DNA from: Nostoc sp. S4
GTDB taxonomy: Bacteria; Cyanobacteriota; Cyanobacteriia; Cyanobacteriales; Nostocaceae
DNA: 64,000 nucleotides
NCBI GenBank assembly: GCA_029379225.1
Contig: JAQYWR010000026.1
Location: 43,053-107,052 of the forward strand
Direction: 5' to 3'
Shown here: positions 1-9,547 of the stretch, one piece after another
How the letters are laid out: every line of letters starts with the position of its first letter
Numbering within the stretch: the first letter of the stretch is position 1
Notes under the pieces: model-generated
Database searches by the model: none
What the model was told of the DNA's origin: nothing
What the model saw: the letters and a program-made list of their open reading frames with translations, nothing else
Translations under genes and position numbers: made by a program

Positions 1-228
1 GTCGTGTAATCTCAATGCAGGCGGGTGCATCTTCTGCTTTATACATATCAAGGGTTGTTGCGAAAAAGTAGACGTTTTTATTTTGCTCTAAATAACCCAC
101 AAACCAACCAATATTTGGTTTGGAACTCGTTAACCATCCTGTTTTTTCCAAGTACGGTATAGCTGCTGCATATGGCTTTTGCCGTAACTGTACTTTAATA
201 AAGTAAAAGATGTCAAATGGGTTCTATA
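1..228 (-). pseudogene. class D beta-lactamase, C-terminal remnant (runs off left edge)
   Basis: Reading the minus strand from about 160 down to 1 gives an open stretch with the class D (OXA-type) beta-lactamase signatures: the KTG box (EKTGW), then IGWFVGYLEQ, then VYFFATTLDM and APACIEITR. These are the conserved last strands of the serine beta-lactamase fold, which hydrolyses beta-lactams in the periplasm. Upstream the frame runs about 20 codons with only faint family likeness and meets an in-frame TAG near 222-224. No catalytic STxK or SxV region follows towards 390. The visible piece is therefore a 5'-truncated or decayed gene. The last residues lie outside the window. Identity of the fold is quite sure; the pseudogene status is inferred from the stop and the missing N-terminal half. 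Confidence 0.65.
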
Positions 229-391
229 AAAGCTGATATCAGTTAGAACTAGGGTAGTTGCAGTCATAGCCAAACCAGATATTTCTCTAGTTCAATTTTT
301 ACGCAACTACCTTACGAAATTCGGTAAAATAGCTTATTTTGAAGTTAACTAAATCACAATTTGATATTTAATTAATCATAACAGCAAAAAA

Positions 392-739
392 ATGATACTT
401 ATGAATCGATTATTCAAGAGATTCACTGTTGTCTTAACAGCAATAGGAGCTATAGTAATTATTTTATTAGTAGTTAGCTCGGTATATTTGCGCTTAAGCA
501 TATTTAAACCTAGTTTTTTAGGTGTGATGTATGTAACCAATTATGAATATCTAACAGTTAAACTAAATTCCATACTTTTATTGATTGCTAGTGCAGTTGA
601 AATTGCCTTATTATGGCTACTAGTACTTCTCGATGTTATCTCTCGACGCCCTAGTTTAATAGCTACTTTAGTCCTGTTTATTTTCGTTGGAATTGTTATT
701 TTTTATGTCTACAGTAAGTATAATTTCCTTATCTTCTAA
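392..739 (+). CDS. small hypothetical membrane protein (115 aa)
   Basis: Not recognised. The protein is strongly hydrophobic, with three probable membrane segments (about residues 13-32, 58-80 and 88-107) joined by short polar turns, one of which carries SRRP. No signal cleavage site, cysteine pair or catalytic motif is visible. It may start at the second methionine (MNRLFKRF), which leaves a positively charged N-terminus typical of inner membrane proteins. It stands alone between the beta-lactamase remnant and the convergent glycosyltransferase gene. The length and the membrane pattern support a real gene, but no function can be given. Confidence 0.5.
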   Translation: MILMNRLFKRFTVVLTAIGAIVIILLVVSSVYLRLSIFKPSFLGVMYVTNYEYLTVKLNSILLLIASAVEIALLWLLVLLDVISRRPSLIATLVLFIFVGIVIFYVYSKYNFLIF

Positions 740-821
740 TCTATTAAATTAGACTTTAGCCTTCAGATTTTATTTCAACTTTTCTCTGTAGACTAAAATT
801 TTGTCAATATTTGAATGTTTA

Positions 822-847
822 TAGGGGCGTACAACTGTACGCTCCTA
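822..847. repeat. short dispersed palindrome, copy 1
   Basis: The arms TAGGGGCGTAC (822-832) and GTACGCTCCTA (837-847) are complementary except for one base. It lies between two convergent genes. Related palindromes occur at 9520-9547 and 12589-12616, so this is a dispersed element rather than a gene-specific terminator, although it could fold in RNA. Confidence 0.6.
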
Positions 848-882
848 CTGAATATTCATCTGACAAAATTGTGTTTTTATAC

Positions 883-2088
883 TTATGATTTGTACAGCGA
901 ACGATGAAGGGTTCTACGCTTGGCTAATTCTTTACCTTTGCGCCCAAGCTGTTCCCGTAGCTGTTGGTCTTTGCACAACCGATTAAAAGCTTGAAAAACT
1001 TCATAACCAGAATTGGAATTCACGAGTATACCGTTTTCCTCATGTTGAACTGTGTCTAAAACACTACCTGAACGAGGGGCAATTACAGGTTTACCGAAGT
1101 AACTTGCTTCTAAATAAACGATACCAAAACCTTCTAGATTCTGAGATTTAGGATCTAACAAACTCAGCATGGCAAATATATCACAGGCTGCATAATAACC
1201 TGGTAATTCGTTCTCTGGTACATATCCTGCAAAGTGTACCCGTCTATCTACCCGCAAGCGATGCGCCAGAGATTTCAGTTCCAACTCACAAGCCCCTTGA
1301 CCGCAAAGTATGTAGTGGACATCCACGCCAAAAGTTAGCAATAGTGGAATGTTATCAATCACGCGGTCAAAACTTTTATGTTTTACTAGCCTTCCTACCG
1401 AGAGAATAACGATTGCTGTTTTCGGAATATTGTAGCTTTGACGTACGCACACACCTAAATCATCAAGGCTATTTGATGTTGCATTGACAAATTTTTCTGG
1501 TCTGATTACTGGGTTGATAACATGGGTTGGGGTATCTAATCGCAAAGCAGTTCTGAGATAGTTTTGTGTATAAGAACTGTTGCAAACAATGCCTTCAGCT
1601 CTATGAAGTGTTAATTTAAATAGCGATCGCCACACCGGGTTATGTAATGGACTCAATAAATCGTTCCCATGCACATAAATAAAAAAGCGAATCGGTAAAA
1701 AATAACTCAATAGCAACACTGAAGGAAAGTCATACCCGTGACCCCACTCAATGTAACGATAGTGATAGCGAAAATAAAGCTTAATTGCTAGCACAAACGA
1801 ACAGACAATATTCACCAAAGGCTTGAGAACGCTTCCCAAACACCCACTACCCCAGTATTTAGAATAATACCAGCGATATATAGGAAATTGTTGACCTTCG
1901 TCAAATACTTTATCTCCTGAACAGCCAGCCGTCAGCACAATCACTCGTTCTGGATCTTGCAGACAGCGATTGTACATATATTCTCCAATTACAGCTTTTT
2001 TCGGGAGGAAGATTCGGGATATAACCAGAATATCCGGGTATGCAGTTTCGTCTCTAATTTGGGCTGTGAGTTGAGAAATATGTTCCAT
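883..2088 (-). CDS. glycosyltransferase family 4 protein
   Basis: The 401-aa protein has the GT-B fold layout of family 4 retaining glycosyltransferases, which move a sugar from a nucleotide donor to a lipid, polysaccharide or protein acceptor at the cytoplasmic membrane. The N-terminal half has the acceptor-side motifs YVHGNDLLSP and GIVCNSSYTQNYL. The C-terminal half has ILSVGRLVKHKSFDRVI and the donor-binding EX7E motif, EGFGIVYLEASYFGKPVIAP, with E319 and E327. ADP/UDP-sugar specificity cannot be read. It is a single gene with no polysaccharide cluster around it, so the acceptor is unknown. The start at 2088 is the first ATG ahead of the ISRIFLP strand and fits the family length. Confidence 0.85.
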   Translation of the reverse strand: MEHISQLTAQIRDETAYPDILVISRIFLPKKAVIGEYMYNRCLQDPERVIVLTAGCSGDKVFDEGQQFPIYRWYYSKYWGSGCLGSVLKPLVNIVCSFVLAIKLYFRYHYRYIEWGHGYDFPSVLLLSYFLPIRFFIYVHGNDLLSPLHNPVWRSLFKLTLHRAEGIVCNSSYTQNYLRTALRLDTPTHVINPVIRPEKFVNATSNSLDDLGVCVRQSYNIPKTAIVILSVGRLVKHKSFDRVIDNIPLLLTFGVDVHYILCGQGACELELKSLAHRLRVDRRVHFAGYVPENELPGYYAACDIFAMLSLLDPKSQNLEGFGIVYLEASYFGKPVIAPRSGSVLDTVQHEENGILVNSNSGYEVFQAFNRLCKDQQLREQLGRKGKELAKRRTLHRSLYKS

Positions 2089-2593
2089 AATCGAGTTGAG
2101 AACTAGATTTTTAAAAATTTTTTCTTATTTACCAATTAAAATGACTTTTTAAGTCACAATAATGATTGTTTGACAAAGAATGGAGTAAATAAATTCTAAG
2201 CTGATTTTATAATGTTAGCCAGTCAAATTGTTTTTGGATTGTGTGTATTTGATTTTGGTTGATAAATTTATCAATACTTGAGAATTTGTGTATATGATAA
2301 ACAATAGATATGAAACTAGTACTTGCAGCTAGATTGTCCGATGACCAAATGTTGTGAAAAGGATGAAATTTAGCTATGTTTAACATCATACTTGAAATCA
2401 TCTCGAATCTTGTGCCAAAATGCCAAAATATGTCTGGTTTTAACAATAGTGAGATAGGTTTATTTTCAGCAGCTATTAATACAAGGTCATTTCTAGTAAT
2501 AAGCGGACATAATAAAATGTAAAATCCAAACTAGCGAAACGTTTTACTGTTGAGAGTTTTACCTTTTGCCTTCTGCTTCCTGCCTTCTACTTA
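2089..2593. other. gene-poor gap; one doubtful minus-strand ORF
   Basis: The gap is AT-rich. A 79-codon minus-strand ORF at 2207-2446 (MLKPDIFWHFGTRFEM...) has an ordinary composition but matches no family I know and has no clear ribosome binding site. I leave it as possible only. Nothing else is seen. Confidence 0.3.
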
Positions 2594-3625
2594 TTAAGAT
2601 TTATCTAAAAACTGATTAATTTGATGTTGTAGTTTTTCTCGCAATTTTTGTGCTTGTTGATAAACTGCTGTACGTCCTTTGTATGAGTGCGTATCTAATC
2701 CTGCTGATTCTAAAGGCGCAATAAAATAACGTAAACGAGTTCTCATTGCCCAAATACCCATTGAAGGGAACAGAAGTAAGGCAAACATCAATGGTGATAA
2801 AGGCAAGAATGGTAATTTGACTAATCGTTGCAATTTAGTCAAATTAACAGTCCAAGGATGGAGAAATTCACTACCGATGCAAACTACTGGGAGAATGGGA
2901 ATATGATAGCGATCGCTCAGTTGCATAAAGCTGACATCAAACTTTTGCAGTTGATAGCGTTTTCTCCAACCTTTCACAGGTCCCCGTATTCCTTCGGGCG
3001 CATATAAGAGAATTTTACCTTCGGCGATCGCAACCTCAAAATCATTTAATTGTGCTCGTACACCACCTAAAACTTGTGACCATTTAGATGGTAACCACCA
3101 AATTATCCAAGGATGCTCGAATAATACTGGACTTGCTATAGGTTGTACTTTCCACCCTCTGGCTTCGCCTAATAAATAACCTAAAGTCAAAAAGTCCCAA
3201 GGAAAACACATTCCTGCATGATTCATCGCTACAATTAATGGCCCTGTTGGCGGCAAGTTTTCGATTTGTTGCAATTCTCCCCGAAAATAATATTTCACAA
3301 TTGGGCTGAGAACTTCTTGGCGAAAAGCTTGTTGATAATTCGGATCGAATTCACCAACTTGTTGGCGAGGTGAACGACAACCCAAACGCAACCAACGACT
3401 CAGCATTGCCAAATAAAATCCGCCAGGAATCAAGAATAATCCATATTCTAACCAATTCCAACCATCTGGATCTTGATGATAGTGTTGCCAGTGGCGGTTG
3501 AATAAAATCAGCCAGCCTGGGGGATACCAAAGACAAAACCAATCAAACCAGCTAAATCTATAGCCTTGGGCTGGTGCAGTTTCCAATTGAGTATTCAGAA
3601 GATTTTCTGAGTGTTGATTAATCAA
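2594..3625 (-). CDS. lysophospholipid acyltransferase (MGAT-like) family protein
   Basis: The 343-aa protein belongs to the glycerolipid acyltransferase superfamily, which transfers acyl groups to lysolipids or other alcohols at the membrane. Two hydrophobic stretches near the N-terminus (about residues 28-45 and 58-80) suggest membrane anchoring. Block I is GPLIVAMNHAGMCFPWDFL with H136 and D144; block III is YAPEGIRGPVKGW. The spacing between the catalytic His and Asp is seven residues rather than the HX4D of PlsC, resembling the MGAT-like branch. It stands alone, so neither the substrate nor a role as the main PlsC enzyme can be claimed. The start at 3625 is the only ATG far enough upstream to include the hydrophobic N-terminus. 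Confidence 0.75.
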   Translation of the reverse strand: MINQHSENLLNTQLETAPAQGYRFSWFDWFCLWYPPGWLILFNRHWQHYHQDPDGWNWLEYGLFLIPGGFYLAMLSRWLRLGCRSPRQQVGEFDPNYQQAFRQEVLSPIVKYYFRGELQQIENLPPTGPLIVAMNHAGMCFPWDFLTLGYLLGEARGWKVQPIASPVLFEHPWIIWWLPSKWSQVLGGVRAQLNDFEVAIAEGKILLYAPEGIRGPVKGWRKRYQLQKFDVSFMQLSDRYHIPILPVVCIGSEFLHPWTVNLTKLQRLVKLPFLPLSPLMFALLLFPSMGIWAMRTRLRYFIAPLESAGLDTHSYKGRTAVYQQAQKLREKLQHQINQFLDKS

Positions 3626-4170
3626 AATAGCAGTCAGAATTAAGCAATAATTTATTTAGTCTTATATTTTACCTTTATAAACTTGTCATTGGCATCTTAC
3701 CATAGAAGTAAAATTAAGTACCAAATCCAGATTTTTGGTTTCTGGAATAAGTCGTGCATCTCAGCTTTATAACTTGCAATTTGATTGAGAAATAAAATCT
3801 TAACTAAAGAATAAAATAAGAAAATTTGAAGTGCTATCTAAGTATTTTTAATGCTATATTTTATTATACAATGATTTAAACAATTACCTAGTTTATAATT
3901 ATTCATTACATAATAGAAAAGTTTAAATTGGATTTTATAAAAACATTTGACACTTATTTAATGATTTTTATTTTGAGGAATTATAGCAATCTGTAGGGAA
4001 ACAGTATTGCTGCATTCCTATCTTGTACAGTAGATACTAAAAACTAATAAGTAGTATTCGGCTTTAACCAAAAGATGGAATCATCTGGGGATACATAATA
4101 ACTAATGATTGTTGAACTTCTTCCTTAAGCTGGAGACAAATAGCATGACACTTGTCTTACTCTGCTGACT
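3626..4170. other. AT-rich intergenic region, nothing recognised
   Basis: A very AT-rich divergent gap between the acyltransferase and the HTH/kinase operon. It probably holds both promoters, but no clear box, repeat or small gene can be supported. Confidence 0.4.
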
Positions 4171-4431
4171 ATGGAACTAGGAAAACCACTAAAAATTGCA
4201 GACCCAATATGCGAACTTCGGCAGCAAATTATTCTGTCTGGAAAGAAGTTTGTAGCCAAGTTGGGAGTTTGCCTGCGAAGAGTCAATCGCTGGGAAAACA
4301 CATCTGTGGTTTCTTCACAAATGGCACTAAAGCTAATTGAAGAAATGTTAGAGAAAGATGGGCGAACCAGGCAAAAGATTACTAAGCGAGTATCTCTCAA
4401 AGGCACAGCAAAGGGAGGACTCTTGAGATGA
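4171..4431 (+). CDS. small XRE-type helix-turn-helix protein coupled to a hybrid kinase
   Basis: The 86-aa protein carries a short Cro/C1-like DNA-binding unit: residues 16-55 (ELRQQIILSGKKFVAKLGV, then RRVNRWENTS, then ALKLIEEMLEK) follow the pattern of cyanobacterial XRE proteins, where a reads-like-LGV..INRWENG helix pair contacts DNA. The recognition helix looks slightly degenerate (CLRRVNRWENTSVVSS). The C-terminal tail is basic (KRVSLKGTAKGGLLR). The stop overlaps the ATG of the next gene in an ATGA junction at 4428-4431, so the two are translationally coupled. The inference is that this protein and the kinase work in one pathway, either as its output or as its autoregulator. The family call is moderately sure; function is unknown. 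Confidence 0.6.
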   Translation: MELGKPLKIADPICELRQQIILSGKKFVAKLGVCLRRVNRWENTSVVSSQMALKLIEEMLEKDGRTRQKITKRVSLKGTAKGGLLR

Positions 4432-7400
4432 GCGTGAAATTACTCGAAAAATTATTGATGATGCGCTCTAGTTTACTGACTTATGGCGTGATGATTTTAG
4501 CAGTCGTAGCGGCTTCAATAATGGCGCGAGTGCTACTACCAGTATTCGATCCGAGTGTATTCACCTTTTTTTATGCTGCTGTAGCAGTTAGTGCGTGGTA
4601 TGGTGGCATGGAAGTGGGAATGCTAGCGATCGCTTTATCTGCTATATTTGCCCTCTACTTTCTGATTGAACCAGTCTACTCGTTGCAGATTGTTAGCCTC
4701 AAGGTTTTAATCCGATTAACCACCTTCTCCCTAGTATCCTTGTTAATCACTGCACTCTTTTCAGAATTGCAAACTGCTAAACGCAAAGCAGAGTCAAGCT
4801 TGAAGTTATTGCAAAATAGCGAAATGCGGTTTAGCCGACTCGCAGAATCTAACATCATTGGAGTCGTCGTCAGCGACCTCAACGGTTGCATCATCGAAGC
4901 CAATGATACCTTTCTGAAGATGGTCGGCTACACGCAAGAAGATTTGTCCGCTAAACAAATGGACTTGCGCCAGATGACTGCACCTGAGTGTCTAATCTTA
5001 AGTGAACGTTCAGCAGAGGAACTGATAACTACCGGAGTTTGTAAACCTTTTGAAAAAGAATACATCTGCAAAGATGGTTCTCGCGTTCCTGTTCTAGCTG
5101 GTTCTGTTCTCGTAGAGGATGCTCAAGAAACAGTTATTGGCTTTGTTGTTGATTTGAGCGAACGCAAACAAGCACAAGCAGCATTACAGCAAGCAAATCA
5201 GCGGGTGACGCGTACCCTAGAAAGCATGAGTGATGCATTTATAACTCTAGACCGAGAGTGGCAGATCGTCCACCAAAATGCGGCAGCACAGCAAATTAAC
5301 GGCAAACTCCCCCCAGAAGTCATTGGTAAGTCGTATTGGGAAGAGTGGCCGGCATCAGTAGGCACAAATCTTGAGCTACAATACCGACAAGCGATGGCAG
5401 AACAAATTCCCGTTCACTTCGAGCATTATTATTATTTACCACCCAAATATGACCTGTGGATGGAGATTCACGCCTACCCTTGTAAAGATGGTCTTGATAT
5501 TTTCTTTCGTGACATTAGCGAACGCAAGCAAGTAGAACAAACCTTGCGTGAAAAAGAGGAACGCCTAAGATTAGCCAACGAGCGTTTTGAGTTAGCCGCT
5601 ACTGCCGTCAATTGTCTGATATATGACTGGGATATAGAACAGGATCGGATTGAAACAACCGAAGGGCTAACCCGAATTTTAGGCTATTCCCTCGACATGG
5701 CTCAAACAACTCGTAATTGGTGGCGTCAGCTTGTCCATCCAGAGGATTTGCAACGTATGGAGGAGGAGGCGAGGGTTGCGTGGGCAAATGGCGATCGCTA
5801 TGCTGTTGAGTATCGAATTCGCAACCAAGCTCATCAGTACGTCTATGTACTAGACCAAGGAATAGTCGTCAAGCGAGATACTGATGGTAACCCGGTGCGC
5901 GTAGTTGGCAGCACTACAGATATCACCGCCCGTAAGCAGGCGGAAGCCGCAGTCCGAGCTAGTGAGGAGCAACTGAGAAGTTTTGTAGAAGCGAATGTAG
6001 TTGGTATTGTCCTTGGGGATGTAAAAGGTGGGATCAGTGAAGCCAATGACGAGTTTTTGCGAATTGTCGGCTATACCCAAGAGGATCTCCAGACAGGTAA
6101 ACTAAGTTGGACTGATATCACGCCACCAGAGTACCTTTATTTAGATAAACTGGCAATTGCCGAAGCCAAGTCCAAAGGAGCTTGTATTCCTTATGAAAAA
6201 GAATACATTCGCAAAGATGGTTCTCGCATACCAATTGTAATTAGCTACTCTCTATTAGGAAAATCTCGGCACAAATCAGTGGCATTTATTCTTGATATTA
6301 GCGAGCGCCAGCAAATAGAAAAAGCCTTGCACCAGAGCGAAGAACGCTTCCAAGCTTTTATGGACAACAGTCCAGCTGCGGCATGGATTACAGATGCAGA
6401 CGGGCGTGTACTTTACCTGAGTCCAACTTATCTTGCCATATTCGATTTAGCAACAAACAACCCCATCGGCAAAAACATCTGCCAGCTATACCCGGCTGAA
6501 ATTGCTCAGTCTTTCCTCGATAGGATTAAAACGGTTGCAAATACAAATCAGGTCGTAGAAGCTATAGAGTCTGCTCCTCGCACAGATGGTATTCTTGGTG
6601 AATTTTTAATGTATAGGTTTCCCATTGCAGATACGTCTGGGCGACGCTTGGTAGGAGGAGTTGCAGTTGACATCACGGAACGCGAACGTGCCCTTCGGGA
6701 ACGTCAGCAAGCAGAAAAAGCCTTGCAAGAACGCAGCGAGCGACTCAAATTACTTTCGGAAACAGCCAGTGATTTGCTCTCAACCGAGCGCCCCTTGGAT
6801 CTGATGAACACTTTGTTCAGCAAACTCTCAGCACAGATGGATTTGGATTTTTACTTCCAATATCTCATTGAGACACATGAAAATAAACAAAAACTTCGCT
6901 TGGTAGCTTGGAATGGGATTGCACAAGAAGTATTTCAAGCAATTGAATATTTAGAATTTAATCAAGGGATGGGCGGACTAATAGCCCAAGAACGGCGTCA
7001 AATTGTCATCAACAATGTGCTGCACTCAACCCATTCAAATGCAGACATCCTTCGTGGTTTGGGAATCACAGCCTATGCAGGTCAACCATTAATTGCTCAG
7101 GGAAAGCTGTTGGGTGTACTCGCCTTTGCCAGCCGTACCCGTACTCACTTTACCCCAGAGGAAACCGCTTTACTGCAAGCAACCTCCGATCAGGTGGCGG
7201 TTGCTCTGGAACGTTTTGAGTTAATGGCTTCGTTACAGCGACGAAAAGAGCAATTAATTCAAGCTAACCGGATCAAAGATGAATTTTTAGCAGTTCTCTC
7301 CCACGAACTTCGCACGCCGCTAAACCCTATCCTGGGATGGTCAAAAATGCTGCAAAGTAAAAAGTATGACCAACCAACCACCACTCGTGCCTTGCAAACC

Positions 7401-8486
7401 ATTGAGCGTAATGCCAAGCTGCAAACTCAACTAATTGAAGATTTGCTCGATGTCTCTCGGATTTTACAAGGCAAACTCAGTCTGAATATTGCTCCTGTAA
7501 ATTTGCTAAGTGCGATCGCCGCAGCTTTAGAAACCGTGCGTTTAGCTGCCCAAGCCAAATCTATCAATTTGCAATTTGAAATTTTAGATTCGGGATTAGA
7601 AGATACTAACAGAAATTTCGCATCCATTGACTTTAATCAACAACTTGACAATCTCAAATCCCAAATTCAAGTTGAGGTGTCAGCGCACCAAAGCTGTGAC
7701 CCAAAATTCCTAGTAGCGGGTGATTCTGTCCGCTTACAACAAGTAATTTGGAATCTGCTTTCCAATGCCATCAAGTTTACACCCCAAGGTGGACGAGTAA
7801 AAATCAGTTTAGCGTCTGTTAATTCTCAAGCTCAACTGCAAGTATGTGATACAGGTAAGGGAATTACTCCCGACTTTCTACCCTATGTCTTCGACTACTT
7901 CCGCCAAGCTGACGGCGCAACCACTAGGAAATTTGGAGGATTGGGGTTAGGATTAGCGATTGTTCGTCACATCGTCGAGCTACATGGCGGCACAGTTAAG
8001 GCAGAAAGTTTGGGTGAAGAACAGGGAGCCACCTTTACAGTTATGCTCCCATTAATCATAAATAATCTCAATAATCAAGAGATCGATAGACAATCAGATG
8101 ATTTACCTAATTTAAATGGGCTGAAAGTTCTGTTAGTCGATGATGAACGTGATACGCGAGAGTTAATTGCTTTTATTTTGGAGCAGTCTGGAGCGGTAGT
8201 AACCCAGGTCGCATCGGCTGTGGAAGCACTACAAGTTCTGCCTAACTTCCAGCCAAATCTGCTCTTAAGTGACATTGGAATGCCAGAAGTAGATGGCTAT
8301 ATGTTGATGCGTCAAATCAGAGATATGCCACCAGAACTCGGAGGAAAAATTCCAGCGATCGCTTTAACCGCTTATGCAGCCCAAATTGATTATCAACAGG
8401 CTCTTGCCGCTGGATTTAAACAGCATATCACCAAACCAGTGGAACCAGCTAAATTAATTCGGGCGATCGCCAAGCTGATTTTCTGA
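4428..8486 (+). CDS. membrane hybrid sensor histidine kinase, multi-PAS/GAF with receiver
   Basis: A 1352-aa signalling protein. Residues 10-110 hold four membrane segments of the DUF4118/KdpD-like kind. Five PAS units follow (roughly 125-245, 258-368, 385-505, 508-628, 635-757). A GAF domain lies at about 787-930, followed by a HisKA with FLAVLSHELRTPLNP (phospho-acceptor H959). The HATPase_c carries the N box VIWNLLSNAIKFT and the G boxes DTGKGI and GLGLGLAIV. The C-terminal receiver has VLLVDDERDTRE and LLLSDIGMP (phospho-acceptor D1282) and ends with the conserved KP. PAS1 and PAS4 resemble each other closely (GYTQEDL, FEKEYI/YEKEYI, KDGSR), pointing to internal duplication. The ligand is unknown; it is coupled to the HTH gene upstream. 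Confidence 0.93.
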   Translation: MSVKLLEKLLMMRSSLLTYGVMILAVVAASIMARVLLPVFDPSVFTFFYAAVAVSAWYGGMEVGMLAIALSAIFALYFLIEPVYSLQIVSLKVLIRLTTFSLVSLLITALFSELQTAKRKAESSLKLLQNSEMRFSRLAESNIIGVVVSDLNGCIIEANDTFLKMVGYTQEDLSAKQMDLRQMTAPECLILSERSAEELITTGVCKPFEKEYICKDGSRVPVLAGSVLVEDAQETVIGFVVDLSERKQAQAALQQANQRVTRTLESMSDAFITLDREWQIVHQNAAAQQINGKLPPEVIGKSYWEEWPASVGTNLELQYRQAMAEQIPVHFEHYYYLPPKYDLWMEIHAYPCKDGLDIFFRDISERKQVEQTLREKEERLRLANERFELAATAVNCLIYDWDIEQDRIETTEGLTRILGYSLDMAQTTRNWWRQLVHPEDLQRMEEEARVAWANGDRYAVEYRIRNQAHQYVYVLDQGIVVKRDTDGNPVRVVGSTTDITARKQAEAAVRASEEQLRSFVEANVVGIVLGDVKGGISEANDEFLRIVGYTQEDLQTGKLSWTDITPPEYLYLDKLAIAEAKSKGACIPYEKEYIRKDGSRIPIVISYSLLGKSRHKSVAFILDISERQQIEKALHQSEERFQAFMDNSPAAAWITDADGRVLYLSPTYLAIFDLATNNPIGKNICQLYPAEIAQSFLDRIKTVANTNQVVEAIESAPRTDGILGEFLMYRFPIADTSGRRLVGGVAVDITERERALRERQQAEKALQERSERLKLLSETASDLLSTERPLDLMNTLFSKLSAQMDLDFYFQYLIETHENKQKLRLVAWNGIAQEVFQAIEYLEFNQGMGGLIAQERRQIVINNVLHSTHSNADILRGLGITAYAGQPLIAQGKLLGVLAFASRTRTHFTPEETALLQATSDQVAVALERFELMASLQRRKEQLIQANRIKDEFLAVLSHELRTPLNPILGWSKMLQSKKYDQPTTTRALQTIERNAKLQTQLIEDLLDVSRILQGKLSLNIAPVNLLSAIAAALETVRLAAQAKSINLQFEILDSGLEDTNRNFASIDFNQQLDNLKSQIQVEVSAHQSCDPKFLVAGDSVRLQQVIWNLLSNAIKFTPQGGRVKISLASVNSQAQLQVCDTGKGITPDFLPYVFDYFRQADGATTRKFGGLGLGLAIVRHIVELHGGTVKAESLGEEQGATFTVMLPLIINNLNNQEIDRQSDDLPNLNGLKVLLVDDERDTRELIAFILEQSGAVVTQVASAVEALQVLPNFQPNLLLSDIGMPEVDGYMLMRQIRDMPPELGGKIPAIALTAYAAQIDYQQALAAGFKQHITKPVEPAKLIRAIAKLIF

Positions 8487-8710
8487 TTTCTAGTTTTACT
8501 TTAATTTTTTACTAGCTTCTACATCGAAGCGAGCATTTTTGTAAGTAGCAACTTGAGTTATCTACAATCTGTCTTATGTAGTGAATGTTATTCATACCAC
8601 AAGTAGAGTTCTTCATATCTATCGATTCGTTAACTTTAGTGAAGTATTAAGACTAAGTTTTCTTAATAACTTAGTCAATCGAGAATAATTCAAAATTCTT
8701 TGGAGTTTTT

Positions 8711-9160
8711 ATGACTTACACAGTTGACGAAAGCACAAGACCAGCTTTAGAAAGTTTTCGCCAGTTTGATGTAGATACTCAACTCGGTATACTTTGGTTT
8801 GGTTACCTAGATCTTAAAGAGAAGCTAACACCAGCACCTCCTCAAAGCGTAGAAAGCCCTGCAAAAGCAGTGTTTGACCAAATTAAAATTTTGTCTCACC
8901 AAGAACAACTGCAAGCACAACGCGACCTGATTAAGGGTTCAGCTAGTGATATCGGCAAAGCATATAATGCTCTAAGTCCTAACGCTAGATTGGATGTTTG
9001 GCTGTTGTTGGCAAAAGGAATGGAAGACGGAAGTATCATTCCAGTACCATCTGACTATCAACTACCAAGTGAAACTGATGAATTTACAGCACTCATTAAG
9101 GGGCTAGAATTTGAGCAACGGGTTAACTTCATGCTAGGTCTAGTACAAGTATTGGGTTAA
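8711..9160 (+). CDS. helical carotenoid protein (OCP N-terminal domain homologue)
   Basis: The 149-aa protein matches the all-helical N-terminal domain of the orange carotenoid protein: [30 protein letters not shown], then a central [18 protein letters not shown], then the [30 protein letters not shown] segment and a final hydrophobic helix. The C-terminal NTF2-like domain of full OCP is absent. This is the architecture of HCPs, which bind a carotenoid and act as singlet-oxygen or excitation quenchers near thylakoids. Which HCP clade it belongs to cannot be decided by eye. GGAGTTTTT just before the ATG is a possible ribosome binding site. It appears monocistronic. Confidence 0.88.
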   Translation: MTYTVDESTRPALESFRQFDVDTQLGILWFGYLDLKEKLTPAPPQSVESPAKAVFDQIKILSHQEQLQAQRDLIKGSASDIGKAYNALSPNARLDVWLLLAKGMEDGSIIPVPSDYQLPSETDEFTALIKGLEFEQRVNFMLGLVQVLG

Positions 9161-9200
9161 CTAATAACAGTTTGGGTTTTGGATCGAGAATTTATTTCTA

Positions 9201-9268
9201 TTAAAGGGTTCTGTGAATCCATCCATCGCACTCATTTTTCATATTGCATTAATCCAAGAACCCTTTAA
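9201..9268. repeat. perfect 12-bp inverted repeat with 44-nt loop
   Basis: TTAAAGGGTTCT (9201-9212) is the exact reverse complement of 9257-9268. It lies 40 nt after the HCP stop. The long loop makes it a poor Rho-independent terminator; it could be mRNA 3'-end structure or a small repeat. Confidence 0.5.
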
Positions 9269-9384
9269 AGCCTTCAATATTTAGGAATAACACAGAAACG
9301 AGTAACTCAAGCTAGGTCTGGTTTGTTTGGCTTTACTCTTCTGGGCTGTGAGTATAATCTTAGTAAGTAAATTATTCCTCAACA

Positions 9385-9416
9385 AAATCCCTGACTCTCT
9401 AACAAGTCGGGGATTT
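9385..9416 (+). terminator. candidate terminator hairpin after the HCP gene
   Basis: The 12-bp stem AAATCCCTGACT/AGTCGGGGATTT, with one G-U pair, closes an 8-nt loop (9397-9404). The trailing sequence CTCAATG has no real T-run, so termination strength is uncertain. Confidence 0.45.
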
Positions 9417-9519
9417 CTCAATGTTGCTGATATAGCAGAAGGCAGGAGGCAGAAGGCAGTTATTACTGGAGGTAAAACACTTATACCAATTTGAAAAAAA
9501 ATGAGACAGATAGATTAGG

Positions 9520-9547
9520 TAGGGGCGCAAAGCTTTGTACCCCTACA
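9520..9547. repeat. short dispersed palindrome, copy 2
   Basis: GTAGGGGCGCAAAG (9520-9533) pairs with CTTTGTACCCCTAC (9534-9547), with two mismatches and AAGCTT at the centre. Same family as 822-847 and 12589-12616. The rest of the gap up to 9862 holds only an unsupported 62-codon minus ORF (9611-9799). Confidence 0.6.

Noticed and set aside
2207..2446. 79-codon minus-strand ORF
   Set aside because: No ribosome binding site, no family likeness, AT-driven composition; not called as a gene.
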